Origin: an uncultured Bacteroidota bacterium
Lineage (GTDB): Bacteria > Bacteroidota > Bacteroidia > Chitinophagales > Saprospiraceae
Length of the DNA stretch: 64,000 nucleotides
Reading direction: 5' to 3'
NCBI GenBank assembly: GCA_937872515.1
Contig: CALMSX010000079.1
Location: 50,171-114,170 of the forward strand
A program made the position numbers and the translations under genes. Below the pieces are notes generated by a model. That model saw only the letters and a program-made list of their open reading frames with translations. It was not told where the DNA came from and did no database searches. Numbering within the stretch: the stretch's first letter is position 1; every line of letters starts with the position of its first letter. Shown here one piece after another: positions 35,666 to 44,041 of the stretch.

Positions 35666-36499
35666 TCAGCCTGTATAGAGCCAAAAGATAAATATAAGGA
35701 AAATTGAGATGTGGAGGGGTGAGGTTGATCTTAAGGGTGGAGCTATGGGAATGATCTTTTGCAGCCAGGTAAAGGAGGCTTTTTTGGGGAGGTTGGAATG
35801 GAAAGATTTTTTTGAGGCTGGGATTGGGGTTGAAAAATCATTTTGGGGAAGGATTGGGGCGGAAAAATCATTTTGGGGAAGGGTTAGGGCGGAAAAATCT
35901 TTTTGGGGAAGGATTGGGGCGAATTGCAATTCGCCCGTACTTAGAATGATGCTTTCGTAATAATTGCGTTGCCAAATTTTATAATTTAAAGATTTGATTT
36001 TTTCAATATGGATGAGAAGATCTTTTTGGGGCAGGATTGGGGCGGAAAAATCATTTTGGGGCAGGATTGGGGCGAATTGCAATTCGCCCGTACGTTCTTC
36101 TATTGAAAGGATAAGATCTTTTATTTTTTTAATGGTAGAAATTTTATAGCCTCTTATGATGGAGCCTATTGTTTGGGAGGGAGATTGAAATGGATGGATT
36201 GTGCCATCGCTTTTTTGGCCTTTTGAAAAAATGATTTCAATAATGCCGTGCATGTGATCAGGCATGATGATAAATTCGTGAAGCCTAATATTATCTCTGA
36301 TTTCGGCAGTATTTTGCCATTCTTTAAAGGCGATTTCGCCAAAAGGATTCAATTTCATTTCTGCATTTTCAATGTGTCCAAAAATCAAATTCCGATTTTG
36401 GAGGCACAATGTAATAAAGTACAATCCGGCCTGTGAATAATCATATCTTTTTAATCGTATGGATCGTCTGTGGTGTAAATTTGGGTTGTAAATTTTCAT
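35666..36499 (-). CDS. REP-associated tyrosine transposase (IS200-like Y1), repeat-invaded
   Basis: A 277-residue HUH-type transposase of the RAYT group. Recognisable parts are the N-terminal RRSIRLKRYDYSQAGLYFIT, the HUH motif HMH at 82-84 in HEFIIMPDHMHGIIE, IIRGYKISTIKKIK, and the catalytic-Tyr region KIWQRNYYESII. Two stretches starting TGELQFAPILPQ are unlike any transposase: they are encoded by 20-base palindromes and 30-base repeats inserted in frame, one between the HUH and Tyr motifs and one after the Tyr motif. The usual C-terminal end (RxYIxxNPxxW) is missing and replaced by repeat-coded and unrelated residues. It may be a decaying copy or one still able to act on these palindromes. 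Confidence 0.8.
   Translation of the reverse strand: MKIYNPNLHHRRSIRLKRYDYSQAGLYFITLCLQNRNLIFGHIENAEMKLNPFGEIAFKEWQNTAEIRDNIRLHEFIIMPDHMHGIIEIIFSKGQKSDGTIHPFQSPSQTIGSIIRGYKISTIKKIKDLILSIEERTGELQFAPILPQNDFSAPILPQKDLLIHIEKIKSLNYKIWQRNYYESIILSTGELQFAPILPQKDFSALTLPQNDFSAPILPQNDFSTPIPASKKSFHSNLPKKASFTWLQKIIPIAPPLRSTSPLHISIFLIFIFWLYTG
35791..35920. repeat. Tandem 30-base repeats in the transposase 3' part
   Basis: Three near-identical 30-base units lie at 35821-35850, 35851-35880 and 35881-35910, with a degenerate unit before (35791-35820) and a partial one after. Each unit encodes the ten residues APILPQNDFS (with variants) on the minus strand. There are no spacers, so it is not a CRISPR array. 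Confidence 0.9.
35917..35936. repeat. Perfect 20-base palindrome in the transposase gene, copy 1
   Basis: GGGCGAATTGCAATTCGCCC reads identically on both strands and is followed by GTAC. It adjoins the tandem repeat block. On the coding strand it supplies residues GELQFAP. The form fits a REP-type palindrome recognised by a RAYT transposase. Confidence 0.9.
36019..36073. repeat. Second block of the 30-base repeat
   Basis: One and a half copies of the 30-base unit (full unit at 36033-36062) directly precede the second palindrome, repeating the order seen at 35821-35936. The whole repeat-plus-palindrome cassette is therefore present twice. Confidence 0.85.
36070..36089. repeat. Perfect 20-base palindrome in the transposase gene, copy 2
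   Basis: The same GGGCGAATTGCAATTCGCCC occurs here with the same GTAC flank, 133 bases from the end of copy 1. It interrupts the region between the HUH and Tyr motifs while keeping the reading frame. Confidence 0.9.
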
Positions 36500-36960
36500 A
36501 GTATATAATTTTTCATTCTACAATTTGGTAATTGGGCTGAGGGAATGTGGTGTTTTCCAGATCCTCATATTCGGGGTATAATTAATTATCACATCAAAAC
36601 AAATTTTTCCCCAATTTTGGTTCCCAAGTGCTATTTTTCTGTTTGAATTTTTTTGTCCAGGTTGGATAGGAAATGAGTGATGTGGGTTTTAAATCGAATG
36701 TTGTCTTAATTTTGAATTTCTCTATCTGCGGTTATTTTTGAATGGAATTGATATTTTAAAATTTTTTCACCACAAAGCCCACAATGGAATTCACAAAGAT
36801 CACAAAGATGAGGACTCTTTTTTTATTCAGCTCGCCAAACCTTAATTCCCTCAATTCCATTAATGTTTCAAAAATTACCGGGCACCCTCAAAATGGACGA
36901 TTTATAATATTTTAATGCGGTTTGTACCTGATTGCTTACTTTTGGTTGGTTAACTCCAAA
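36500..36960. other. Intergenic region between transposase and sensor kinase genes
   Basis: These 461 bases contain no convincing gene. At about 36771-36810 a run of CACAAAG-type words (CACAAAGCCC, TCACAAAGAT, CACAAAGATG) forms a short degenerate direct repeat of a kind also seen at 46406-46470. The kinase -7 element lies at 36937-36944. Confidence 0.5.
36937..36944 (+). promoter_or_regulatory. Bacteroidota -7 element of the sensor kinase gene
   Basis: TACTTTTG matches TAnnTTTG exactly and ends 16 bases before the ATG at 36961. It supports that start over the upstream in-frame TTG at 36922. The -33 element is not clear. Confidence 0.5.
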
Positions 36961-39861
36961 ATGAAAGTCCTTTATATTTGTCTGATGATAATGGGTTGTA
37001 GTGGTCACGCCACTGCCCAGGCCTTTCGTTTGTTTACCATGCGCGAAGGACTCAGCCAAATGAAAATTACGGCTCTGCACATAGATAAAAGGGGCTATTT
37101 GTGGATTGGCACCAGAAATGGACTCAATAAATTTGATGGAGAAAAATTTACGGTCTTCACCGAACAGGATGGCTTGCTGCACAACCGTATACATGGCATC
37201 GATGAAGATACCTCGGGCAATTTGGTGATCTTAACGTACAATGGACTCTCCCTTTATAACGGTCAAAAATTTTCATCCTATCCCCAACCGTTCACCAGCG
37301 TTTTGTTTGATCTGGCGGTGGATCACACCAATACAATCTGGATCTGTGAACGATATGCCAACCCGACACTTTATGCATTTAGAAAGGGAATATATAAACC
37401 CGTATTAAAAAACATGGGCAGCCTCCGGTTTCAGTACGACAAAACAAATCGGGAAAAATGGGTAACCAATGGGGGCAAGGTTTTCCGTTTGTCTGATGAC
37501 TCCTTACACCTTGTGTCGAATGGTGGTTATTTTTTTTATCCTACCTCAGGTGATGTTTCACAAAGGCCTTACTTTGTCAAGGACGATGCTCAAGGCCCTA
37601 GCAAAAGACTGTTGTATTATGCGAAAGGCGATTCGCTGGTACCTGTAGCTATCAGCCTGGAGGTGGACACCAAGCCTAAAATAAGAGATCTGGCCAACAA
37701 TCATATATGGAATTCTGTCCGAAATCAGCTTGATCTCCCCGATATAGGCAGTGGAAGGGTGGTTTTCCGCAATGAATTTCCGATTACAAATGATGTGGTA
37801 AGGGATGCAGCTGATCAATTTTGGATTGGTTCAGAAAATGGGCTGGGGCAGGTTTTCAACAATGCTTTTTCGTCTATACCTGTTTCCGAAATTACCAATG
37901 TATGGACCATTATAGAGGATCAAAACAAGGATCTGTGGTTGGGCACCTATGGCAATGGACTTTTTAAAAAATCGAAAACAGGCAACCGCATTTTCAGGGC
38001 CAAAGAAGGAAAGGCCCTTCATTATTTTGCAGCCTCTGCCATGGATAAAAAAAGCAGGTTGTATTTTGGAACCAGCCTCGGACTTGAAATCATAGAGGGT
38101 AATAAATCGAACTTTGTTTGGCAAAACAAGGCGGTATTTAGCCTTTGTTACGATGCAAAAAGAGATCTCATGTTATTTGGCACCCTTGAAGGGGTGGGAG
38201 TATTGGATCCAAAAGGCACCATCCTATTTTATGGCTTGAAGGAGGGACTTCACCCCAACCATTACATTCAAAGCATTGGCATGGACAAAAAAGGTCGGTT
38301 TTGGTTGGGCAGTTACTCCGGCTTGAGCCGCCTGGACCTTGAAACCAGTGAGATTAGGAATTATACAAAGGCCAATCATAAGTTGCCAAGCCAGGGTGTC
38401 TATTGTAGTTTTTTGGATGCCGATGGACGTTTGTGGCTTGGTGGTGACAATGGCCTTATGTGGTACGATGATAACAAAGACTCCATCCACCTGGTCAGCA
38501 GCCATGTAGTGCAAAGCATGGTAAAATCCATCATCGATCTCAATACAAAACAACTTTTGATAGCCACCAAAGATGGTCTCTTTCTTTTTGATAGATCAAA
38601 GTACCTAGACAAAGGCCATAAGGCGTTTAGCATCCTTAATATATCCAATGGTTATCCCGGCATCGATCCAGGGTTTAACGCTTTCTGCAAAGATGCATTG
38701 GAAAAGATCTGGATATGTTCCTCCCTTTCAGTAGATCAATTGGATCCGTCTGAATTAAAACTAAAGGACCAAGGCCTAAAGGTAAACATCACCCATGTCA
38801 ATACCCGGCCCTTGCCTTTTCAGCACAACATGAGGACGTGGATGATGCCGGAGGGGATTTCCAACGTAGTGATTAGATTTGATGCCATTGGGTTTACCAG
38901 ACCCCTTCACACAAAGTTTCAGTACCGGCTAAATAAGGGGCCTTGGACCAATTGGATGGAACAAAATGAAGCCATCCTCAACGACCTAAGGGACGGGTCG
39001 TATCTTTTTGAAGTGAGAGCAGGACCCTCAGATGAGGAAGCAGCTGCTGCATTTACGGATCAAATTCTTTTTGTGATTCAATTGCCTTTTTACAAGAGGG
39101 GCTGGTTTCCGCCCCTGGCCATTGGGCTTACTCTTTTTTTTATTCTACTCAGTGTTTTGTATTTTATCCGTCAGCGAAGGGCTGAAAAACAATACAAAAA
39201 ACAACTCAATGAAGCCCGGTATTTGAGGTCACAACTCTTATTATCCCAATTGAATCCTCACTTTATTTTTAATGTTTTGGCCAACATACAAAATAAGATT
39301 ATTTTTAATCGAAAAGAAGAAGCCAGCAATGCGATTGTTAGTTTATCTAAATTGCTTCGCAACTTTCTTCAGACCTCATACAGAAGCTCAGATGCCAACA
39401 GCGCCCACCTCGAATCAGAAATATTGTTGTCGACAGAAATTGAATTGCTCAAGGCCTACATCGATTTTGAAAAAGAAAAATCAAATCACCATTTCGAATA
39501 CCATATTGAACATAAGGAATCGTTTTATCCTGAAAACCATACCTTACCTCCTTTATTGATCCAACCTTTTGTAGAAAATGCCATCAAACATGGGCTCCTT
39601 TTGCAAGAGAAAAAAGGTAATCTTTGGCTTAGGTTTAACGAAAAAGATGGACATTTGATTTGTGAAGTAGAAGATGATGGCGTTGGAATAGAAAAAGCCT
39701 TGCAGATGCAAAAAGAAGCTTTTGTAACCCATGTTTCACTGGGATCCAAGATCGTCAAAGAGAGGGTCCAGATACTCAACGAATTGGGGTATCAGATATC
39801 TATTGAAACCATTTCAAGGTTGCCCCATGGCACCCTTATTATTATAAAAATTAAAGAATGA
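36961..39861 (+). CDS. Membrane sensor histidine kinase with Reg_prop propeller and LytS-type kinase domain
   Basis: A 966-residue sensor. ATG 36961 gives a signal peptide (MKVLYICLMIMGCSGHATAQ). Then come many Reg_prop-type propeller repeats (GYLWIGTRNGLNKFDGEKF, DLWLGTYGNGLF, RFWLGSYSGLSRL, RLWLGGDNGLMWY) to about residue 620, a Y_Y_Y-like Ig domain, one membrane helix (about 710-735) and a short coiled stretch. The His_kinase domain has QLNPHFIFNVLANIQNKI (phosphorylated His767) and the ATPase motifs FVENAIKHGL and EDDGVGIE. It is not a hybrid: the response regulator is a separate gene overlapping by 4 bases (ATGA). The ligand is unknown. Confidence 0.93.
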   Translation: MKVLYICLMIMGCSGHATAQAFRLFTMREGLSQMKITALHIDKRGYLWIGTRNGLNKFDGEKFTVFTEQDGLLHNRIHGIDEDTSGNLVILTYNGLSLYNGQKFSSYPQPFTSVLFDLAVDHTNTIWICERYANPTLYAFRKGIYKPVLKNMGSLRFQYDKTNREKWVTNGGKVFRLSDDSLHLVSNGGYFFYPTSGDVSQRPYFVKDDAQGPSKRLLYYAKGDSLVPVAISLEVDTKPKIRDLANNHIWNSVRNQLDLPDIGSGRVVFRNEFPITNDVVRDAADQFWIGSENGLGQVFNNAFSSIPVSEITNVWTIIEDQNKDLWLGTYGNGLFKKSKTGNRIFRAKEGKALHYFAASAMDKKSRLYFGTSLGLEIIEGNKSNFVWQNKAVFSLCYDAKRDLMLFGTLEGVGVLDPKGTILFYGLKEGLHPNHYIQSIGMDKKGRFWLGSYSGLSRLDLETSEIRNYTKANHKLPSQGVYCSFLDADGRLWLGGDNGLMWYDDNKDSIHLVSSHVVQSMVKSIIDLNTKQLLIATKDGLFLFDRSKYLDKGHKAFSILNISNGYPGIDPGFNAFCKDALEKIWICSSLSVDQLDPSELKLKDQGLKVNITHVNTRPLPFQHNMRTWMMPEGISNVVIRFDAIGFTRPLHTKFQYRLNKGPWTNWMEQNEAILNDLRDGSYLFEVRAGPSDEEAAAAFTDQILFVIQLPFYKRGWFPPLAIGLTLFFILLSVLYFIRQRRAEKQYKKQLNEARYLRSQLLLSQLNPHFIFNVLANIQNKIIFNRKEEASNAIVSLSKLLRNFLQTSYRSSDANSAHLESEILLSTEIELLKAYIDFEKEKSNHHFEYHIEHKESFYPENHTLPPLLIQPFVENAIKHGLLLQEKKGNLWLRFNEKDGHLICEVEDDGVGIEKALQMQKEAFVTHVSLGSKIVKERVQILNELGYQISIETISRLPHGTLIIIKIKE

Positions 39862-40697
39862 CATCACCAATTTTCATAGCCATTGTTGAAGATAATGAGG
39901 ACAATATTGAGATCCTTAACCATTCTCTTTCACAATTATCCATTCCTGTCCACATCACAGGTATTGCCAAAAGTGGCGAAGAAGCGTTAGCTCTTTTGTC
40001 AGATCGCAAAGTACAATTGGCATTCCTTGATATTCAACTGAAAAACACTACGATATTTACCGTATTGGAAAAATTATTTAATGAGGGTCAGGCGCTACCG
40101 GAATTGGTTTTTATTTCAGCACATGGCAGTTTCGAAAATGCCTTAAAAGCAATTCAATACGCATGTTTGGATTTTGTTACCAAACCTTTTAATATCCAGG
40201 ATATTGAAAATGCCATACAGCGATTTCTGACTAAAAAAACCACATCCTCCCATCATCAACAAACTGAACTGGGCTTTCTCCTGCATTTACTAAAAAATGA
40301 CATCCATGCCCCAAAATCTATTGCCATCCCTTTGAGCAGAGGCGTTATTGAATTGGTCGAACTGTCCACTATTGTTTATTTTGAAGCCGACGAAAATGTT
40401 TCTATCATCTATCTGACGAATAATCATAAACTGCACTCCAGTAAAAACTTTGGCCATTACCTTGGTTTGTTATCAGATAAAAAAGAGTTTGTACAGATCA
40501 GTAAAAGTTGCCTCGTAAACCTAACCCACGTCAAGCAATACAACCATCAGGATAAATCTCTCAAACTGAAAAGCAATGATAGCTTAGTGGTCTCCCATAG
40601 ATTCAGTAAAAGCCTGCATAAATATTTATTAAACAATCAAAAGGATTTGGTAAATGAAGGCATGTTTGATTTTCTGAAAGGTTTGTTCAAATCATAA
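39858..40697 (+). CDS. LytTR-type response regulator
   Basis: A 279-residue cytoplasmic transcription regulator. The receiver domain (1-125) has the acidic pair in IVEDNEDN, the phosphorylated Asp58 in LAFLDIQL and Lys109 in FVTKPF. The LytTR DNA-binding domain spans about 155-260 (YFEADENVSIIYLTNNHKLH, FVQISKSCLVNLTHVKQYNH). A tail of about 20 residues follows (LVNEGMFDFLKGLFKS), longer than the usual end. It overlaps the kinase gene by 4 bases and is surely its partner. Targets may include the secreted-protein genes that follow, but no LytTR repeat was identified there. Confidence 0.95.
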   Translation: MTSPIFIAIVEDNEDNIEILNHSLSQLSIPVHITGIAKSGEEALALLSDRKVQLAFLDIQLKNTTIFTVLEKLFNEGQALPELVFISAHGSFENALKAIQYACLDFVTKPFNIQDIENAIQRFLTKKTTSSHHQQTELGFLLHLLKNDIHAPKSIAIPLSRGVIELVELSTIVYFEADENVSIIYLTNNHKLHSSKNFGHYLGLLSDKKEFVQISKSCLVNLTHVKQYNHQDKSLKLKSNDSLVVSHRFSKSLHKYLLNNQKDLVNEGMFDFLKGLFKS

Positions 40698-40733
40698 ATT
40701 TCTTACTTTGACAATAACTACTGATTCAGGTTT

Positions 40734-40759
40734 TAATGGCCTGAGCCATTAGTCCTTTT
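40734..40759 (+). terminator. Possible terminator after the LytTR regulator
   Basis: TAATGGC (40734-40740) pairs with GCCATTA (40745-40751) around CTGA, followed shortly by a four-T run. Stem and T-run are both modest. Confidence 0.4.
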
Positions 40760-40973
40760 GTTACTGCCCAATATTAATAGTGCATTATAATTAATTTCGC
40801 CTTAAGCCTGACTTAAAAGCCTATGAAATTGAAGAGGTGTCTAATTTTCTTACCTTTTTATTCCATTATCGAAACTAATTATACGCTTATCCTAAAAATC
40901 GCTACGCTTGTTATTTCTCTTCTCCCTTTAATAACCAACTTTTTTAGTTTTATGGAAAATTAAATCATAAAGG

Positions 40974-41849
40974 ATGCAGCTAAAATTTCTATCATTAATG
41001 GTTGGTGGCTTTGCCCTATTTTATATTTCGGGTTGTAAGAAGCACGATAATGAATGTGATAGTTTTTACGCAAAAATCAACCAAGTTGGAATCGATGAAC
41101 TTGAAGTAGTGGATGTTAATGGACAAGGGACTTATGCTTATAAATGGTCAAATGGTGTCGGTAATTTTCCCAAAATAAAAGCAGAGCTGTCCGGTAAATA
41201 CTCGGTTACAGTGACTGATCTAATCACTTCTTGTGAAACTTCAACCTATTATGATTTTAAGGCGAGTTCAAAAACATCTTGCGGATCGGATACCACTGTC
41301 ACGGATGCCGATGGCAATAGTTACAAAGTAGTGAGTATCGGAAATCAATGCTGGATGGCATCAAACTTGTTAGTAAGCGCGGGTATTCCTCAGGTTAAGG
41401 ATAGTGCAACCTGGGTTTCTACAACTTCTCCAGCCTGGTGCAATTACAATAATACCTCTAATTCCTCAATAGGAAAATTGTATAACTGGTATGCAGTTCA
41501 ATCAGGAAAACTTTGCCCTTCAGGATGGCATATCCCTACCTATGCAGATTGGCAGGTGTTGGAAAACTTCCTGGGCAACGAGCCTGCCGGGAAAATGAAA
41601 TCTACCGCCGGATGGGACAGCCCAAATACCGCTGCTAGCAATAGTTCTGGATTCAATGCATTGCCTGCCGGTTATCGCGTGTGGCTGGACAGTCACTTTA
41701 TAGGATTGGGCCAAACTGCAGGATTCTGGACTTCAACACAATCAAATTCTATGGCACGTTTTATTGCACTGACTTATGACAGTGGTTGGTTTACTAACCT
41801 TACAGCCTCTTCAAAACAAGGCTATTCATGTCGATGCATTAAAGACTAA
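40974..41849 (+). CDS. FISUMP-domain lipoprotein
   Basis: A 291-residue lipoprotein (MQLKFLSLMVGGFALFYISGC, lipid Cys21). Residues 25-95 form a beta domain with a YKWSNGVGNFPKI-like segment typical of PKD or SprB-type repeats. The rest is the Fibrobacter succinogenes major paralogous (FISUMP) domain: VTDADGNSYKVVSIGNQCWM, GKLYNWYAVQSGKLCPSGWH, FNALPAGYR, GFWTSTQSNS and a Cys pair at the end (YSCRCIKD). FISUMP proteins are surface proteins of unknown activity in Bacteroidota and Fibrobacter. It stands alone downstream of the two-component pair. Confidence 0.85.
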   Translation: MQLKFLSLMVGGFALFYISGCKKHDNECDSFYAKINQVGIDELEVVDVNGQGTYAYKWSNGVGNFPKIKAELSGKYSVTVTDLITSCETSTYYDFKASSKTSCGSDTTVTDADGNSYKVVSIGNQCWMASNLLVSAGIPQVKDSATWVSTTSPAWCNYNNTSNSSIGKLYNWYAVQSGKLCPSGWHIPTYADWQVLENFLGNEPAGKMKSTAGWDSPNTAASNSSGFNALPAGYRVWLDSHFIGLGQTAGFWTSTQSNSMARFIALTYDSGWFTNLTASSKQGYSCRCIKD

Positions 41850-41886
41850 TAGAGATGAGGATTTATCATAAATTAAATATAAACTA

Positions 41887-42258
41887 ATGAGTGACAAAGT
41901 AAAAATGGCAGAATGGAAAAATTTTGGAAATCCAGATGAAATTCGGGAATTTCCGAAAGGAAGGCTTGAATTGATTCATATCGGAGGAGCCACCATAGGT
42001 CGGGGTATTTTTGAACCAGGATGGCGTTGGGCCACCTCTGTTCAACCACTCGTAAATACCCATAGTTGTGAAGCACCTCATTTTCAGTATCATGTTTCAG
42101 GCATACTGAGGGTTAAAATGGATGATGGCTCTGAATTTGACTGCATGCCGGGAGATGTGTCCCTCTTGCCTTCAGGTCACGACGCCTGGACAGTAGGAGA
42201 TGAACCGGCCATAGTAGTTGATTTTCAAGGAATGATTGATTATGCCAAACAACTGTGA
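41887..42258 (+). CDS. Cupin-domain protein
   Basis: A 123-residue single-domain cupin without signal peptide. GWRWATSVQPLVNTHSCEAP and HFQYHVSGILRVKMDDGSEF form the first cupin motif region with His residues for a metal. GDVSLLPSGHDAWTVGDEPA forms the second. Such small cupins often bind a metal and a small acid; the substrate is unknown. It lies 37 bases after the FISUMP gene on the same strand, so co-transcription is possible. Confidence 0.8.
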   Translation: MSDKVKMAEWKNFGNPDEIREFPKGRLELIHIGGATIGRGIFEPGWRWATSVQPLVNTHSCEAPHFQYHVSGILRVKMDDGSEFDCMPGDVSLLPSGHDAWTVGDEPAIVVDFQGMIDYAKQL

Positions 42259-42847
42259 ACTGTTATTAAATTGGGTATAAGCCCAATTTATCTACTATTT
42301 ACCTATCTTATATTAGAAATGAATTCAAAGTTAGACTCATGGTAACTTATTGGTTTTGTCTCCATGGGCAAAAATCTTTTGAAGAATTAAAATGACCCTG
42401 TCATCGTTGAGAAATTCCTTTTTTCTCTGTTATATATTCAAAATATTTTGATATTTTATTAAACCCAGATTATGCATTGGACTTTGTTACGAAACAAAAT
42501 TATATAAAAAGCTGTGAAGCTCAGAATTATTCTCCCGCAGATGTAGCTAATGCTACATTGAGGACAGAAAAATGAGAACAGAAACAGATATCAAGTAGAA
42601 TTTTCTTGAAGTAAATTTCTAATGCGATATCTGGGTTAAACTAAGCTTAAACCATAGCTCAAATAAGCATCTTTTTGAACGCTTATCCAGCATTTTGATA
42701 CGGTTATTACCTTTCTAAACCATAGCTTTAAATATACCTATATTTTTACCCTAACAGACAAAAAATATTAATGGTGGATATGATCATTGGGAGCATGTTT
42801 CCATTCCAATAAAAATTATATTACTCTATACACTAAAAAACTTCATC
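42259..42847. other. Intergenic region before the lipoprotein cassette
   Basis: These 589 AT-rich bases contain no supported gene. AAACCATAGCT occurs twice (42649-42659 and 42717-42727), 68 bases apart, and a small hairpin ATGTAGC/GCTACAT lies at 42541-42558. Neither has an assigned role. A promoter for the cassette is expected but no exact TAnnTTTG was found. Confidence 0.45.
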
Positions 42848-43360
42848 ATGATGGTAACAAGAAGATTTACCTTTTTTATTTTTTGGCTAATCTTAGCATG
42901 TTTTCAAAGCTGTGATTCATCAGACTCTGAACTTTGTGGTGTAAGTAAACGGTGGGTTTCCAATCTGGGAACGGAACCAAAAATCGAAAAGTTAGATCCA
43001 TTATCCGGAAATCGCATTTTTACCTTCGAAGATTACAATGTACCAACAGATATTTGTTCCGATGATGTTTCTAAAATAGAATTTAATATCGGATTTTTTA
43101 CTTTACCGGTACCCCAAGGCGTTAAAGCATATGGTAAGGCTTATTGGAGCACATACGAAAAAGAAATACCACTCCAACCTGACGATAATTATATAGAAAA
43201 TTTTTCCATAAAACAAGCCTTTCCTGGAAAAGCAGGTAAAGTCAATTTTCAAATTATATTTGAATTTCCTACCCAGGGTTCATTGGCAGCAGACAAGGCT
43301 TACTTTTCTACCGTCGTAAAATCATGTACGATCTATTACGACTATTTTCAGCACATATAA
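42848..43360 (+). CDS. Lipoprotein, distant member of the 43474/45749 family
   Basis: I do not recognise a named family. The 170 residues start with a lipoprotein signal (FTFFIFWLILACFQSC, Cys22 of the Met1 form; Met2 is an equal start). The mature part is beta-rich. It shares the plan of the two lipoproteins at 43474 and 45749: an early CG dipeptide (SELCG against DSPCG), a mid Cys before a beta strand (DICSDDVSKIEFNI), and a C-terminal block SIKQAFPGKAGKVNFQIIFE followed by FPTQGSLAADKAYF. The others read LKQAFDPERGWFSGAVEVYF and FPTKGSYKLDTEFL here. The alignment by eye suggests a diverged paralogue. Confidence 0.65.
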   Translation: MMVTRRFTFFIFWLILACFQSCDSSDSELCGVSKRWVSNLGTEPKIEKLDPLSGNRIFTFEDYNVPTDICSDDVSKIEFNIGFFTLPVPQGVKAYGKAYWSTYEKEIPLQPDDNYIENFSIKQAFPGKAGKVNFQIIFEFPTQGSLAADKAYFSTVVKSCTIYYDYFQHI

Positions 43361-43473
43361 AATTTTTAAAATAAAATTTGTCCAGGCTTACTTTCATGAA
43401 AATTTAAAAAAACACAAAATATCCAGCTTAAACCTTAAAGTTAAAATTATTTGCAGTGATTAAAATTTAAGTC

Positions 43474-44031
43474 ATGAAATCTTATAAAGTATTATTTATT
43501 ATTTGCGCCATAGGGCTGTTTAATTCCTGTGACCTTTTTGATGATTCTCCCTGCGGTGAAAAACAAACCATGGATATATATTTGCTTGGATCTTCTATAC
43601 TTGAATCGACTACCAATGTTTATTATAGTTATATGGATGGCAATAACAGATTGTTCCAATGGAGTAAATTGGCTGAACAGGACTGTGCCTTAGAGCATGT
43701 AAAATTTGAAGCAAGAGTAGCTTTATTGGATGAAACTACATCAGGGATAAATGCAAGGTCCCGAATCAGTTGGCTTTTTTTCTTTGAAGAGCAGGTTGAA
43801 CTTAAAAAATCAGGAAAAGATTTAAAAGGCAATGGAGAAGCCGGATTAAAACAGGCTTTTGACCCGGAGCGAGGTTGGTTTTCTGGAGCGGTTGAAGTAT
43901 ATTTTCCAACCAAAGGAAGTTATAAGTTGGATACCGAATTTTTATTAGAAAATGTTATTTCTGTAGAATTAAAAGCTAATTACAGGGCCTTCCCCAATTA
44001 TTACACTATTAACATTTCAATGCTTTCATAA
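43474..44031 (+). CDS. Lipoprotein of an unassigned paralogous family, first close copy
   Basis: A 185-residue lipoprotein (MKSYKVLFIICAIGLFNSC, Cys19) with mature start DLFDDSPCG. It is a clear paralogue of the product at 45749: DSPCGEKQTMDIYLLGSSI against DSPCGTKETLDIYRLGSSI; ARVALLDETTSGINARSRIS against ARVALLDETTTGISARANIS; GNGEAGLKQAFDPERGWFSG against GNGEAGLKQVFGTEPGWFVA; ENVISVELKANY against KNVISVELMANY. Three mature Cys are conserved counting the lipid one. No function can be assigned. The secreted Cys-rich protein follows after 10 bases, so the two are co-transcribed. Confidence 0.7.
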   Translation: MKSYKVLFIICAIGLFNSCDLFDDSPCGEKQTMDIYLLGSSILESTTNVYYSYMDGNNRLFQWSKLAEQDCALEHVKFEARVALLDETTSGINARSRISWLFFFEEQVELKKSGKDLKGNGEAGLKQAFDPERGWFSGAVEVYFPTKGSYKLDTEFLLENVISVELKANYRAFPNYYTINISMLS

Positions 44032-44041
44032 TTCTATTTTA

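Noticed and set aside
35821..35910. Regular 30-base direct repeats suggesting a CRISPR array
   Set aside because: The units are directly adjacent with no spacers, lie in frame inside a transposase gene and adjoin its palindromes.
42541..42558. Small hairpin ATGTAGC/GCTACAT as a terminator or riboswitch
   Set aside because: The stem is only seven base pairs, has no T-run and lies far from any gene end.
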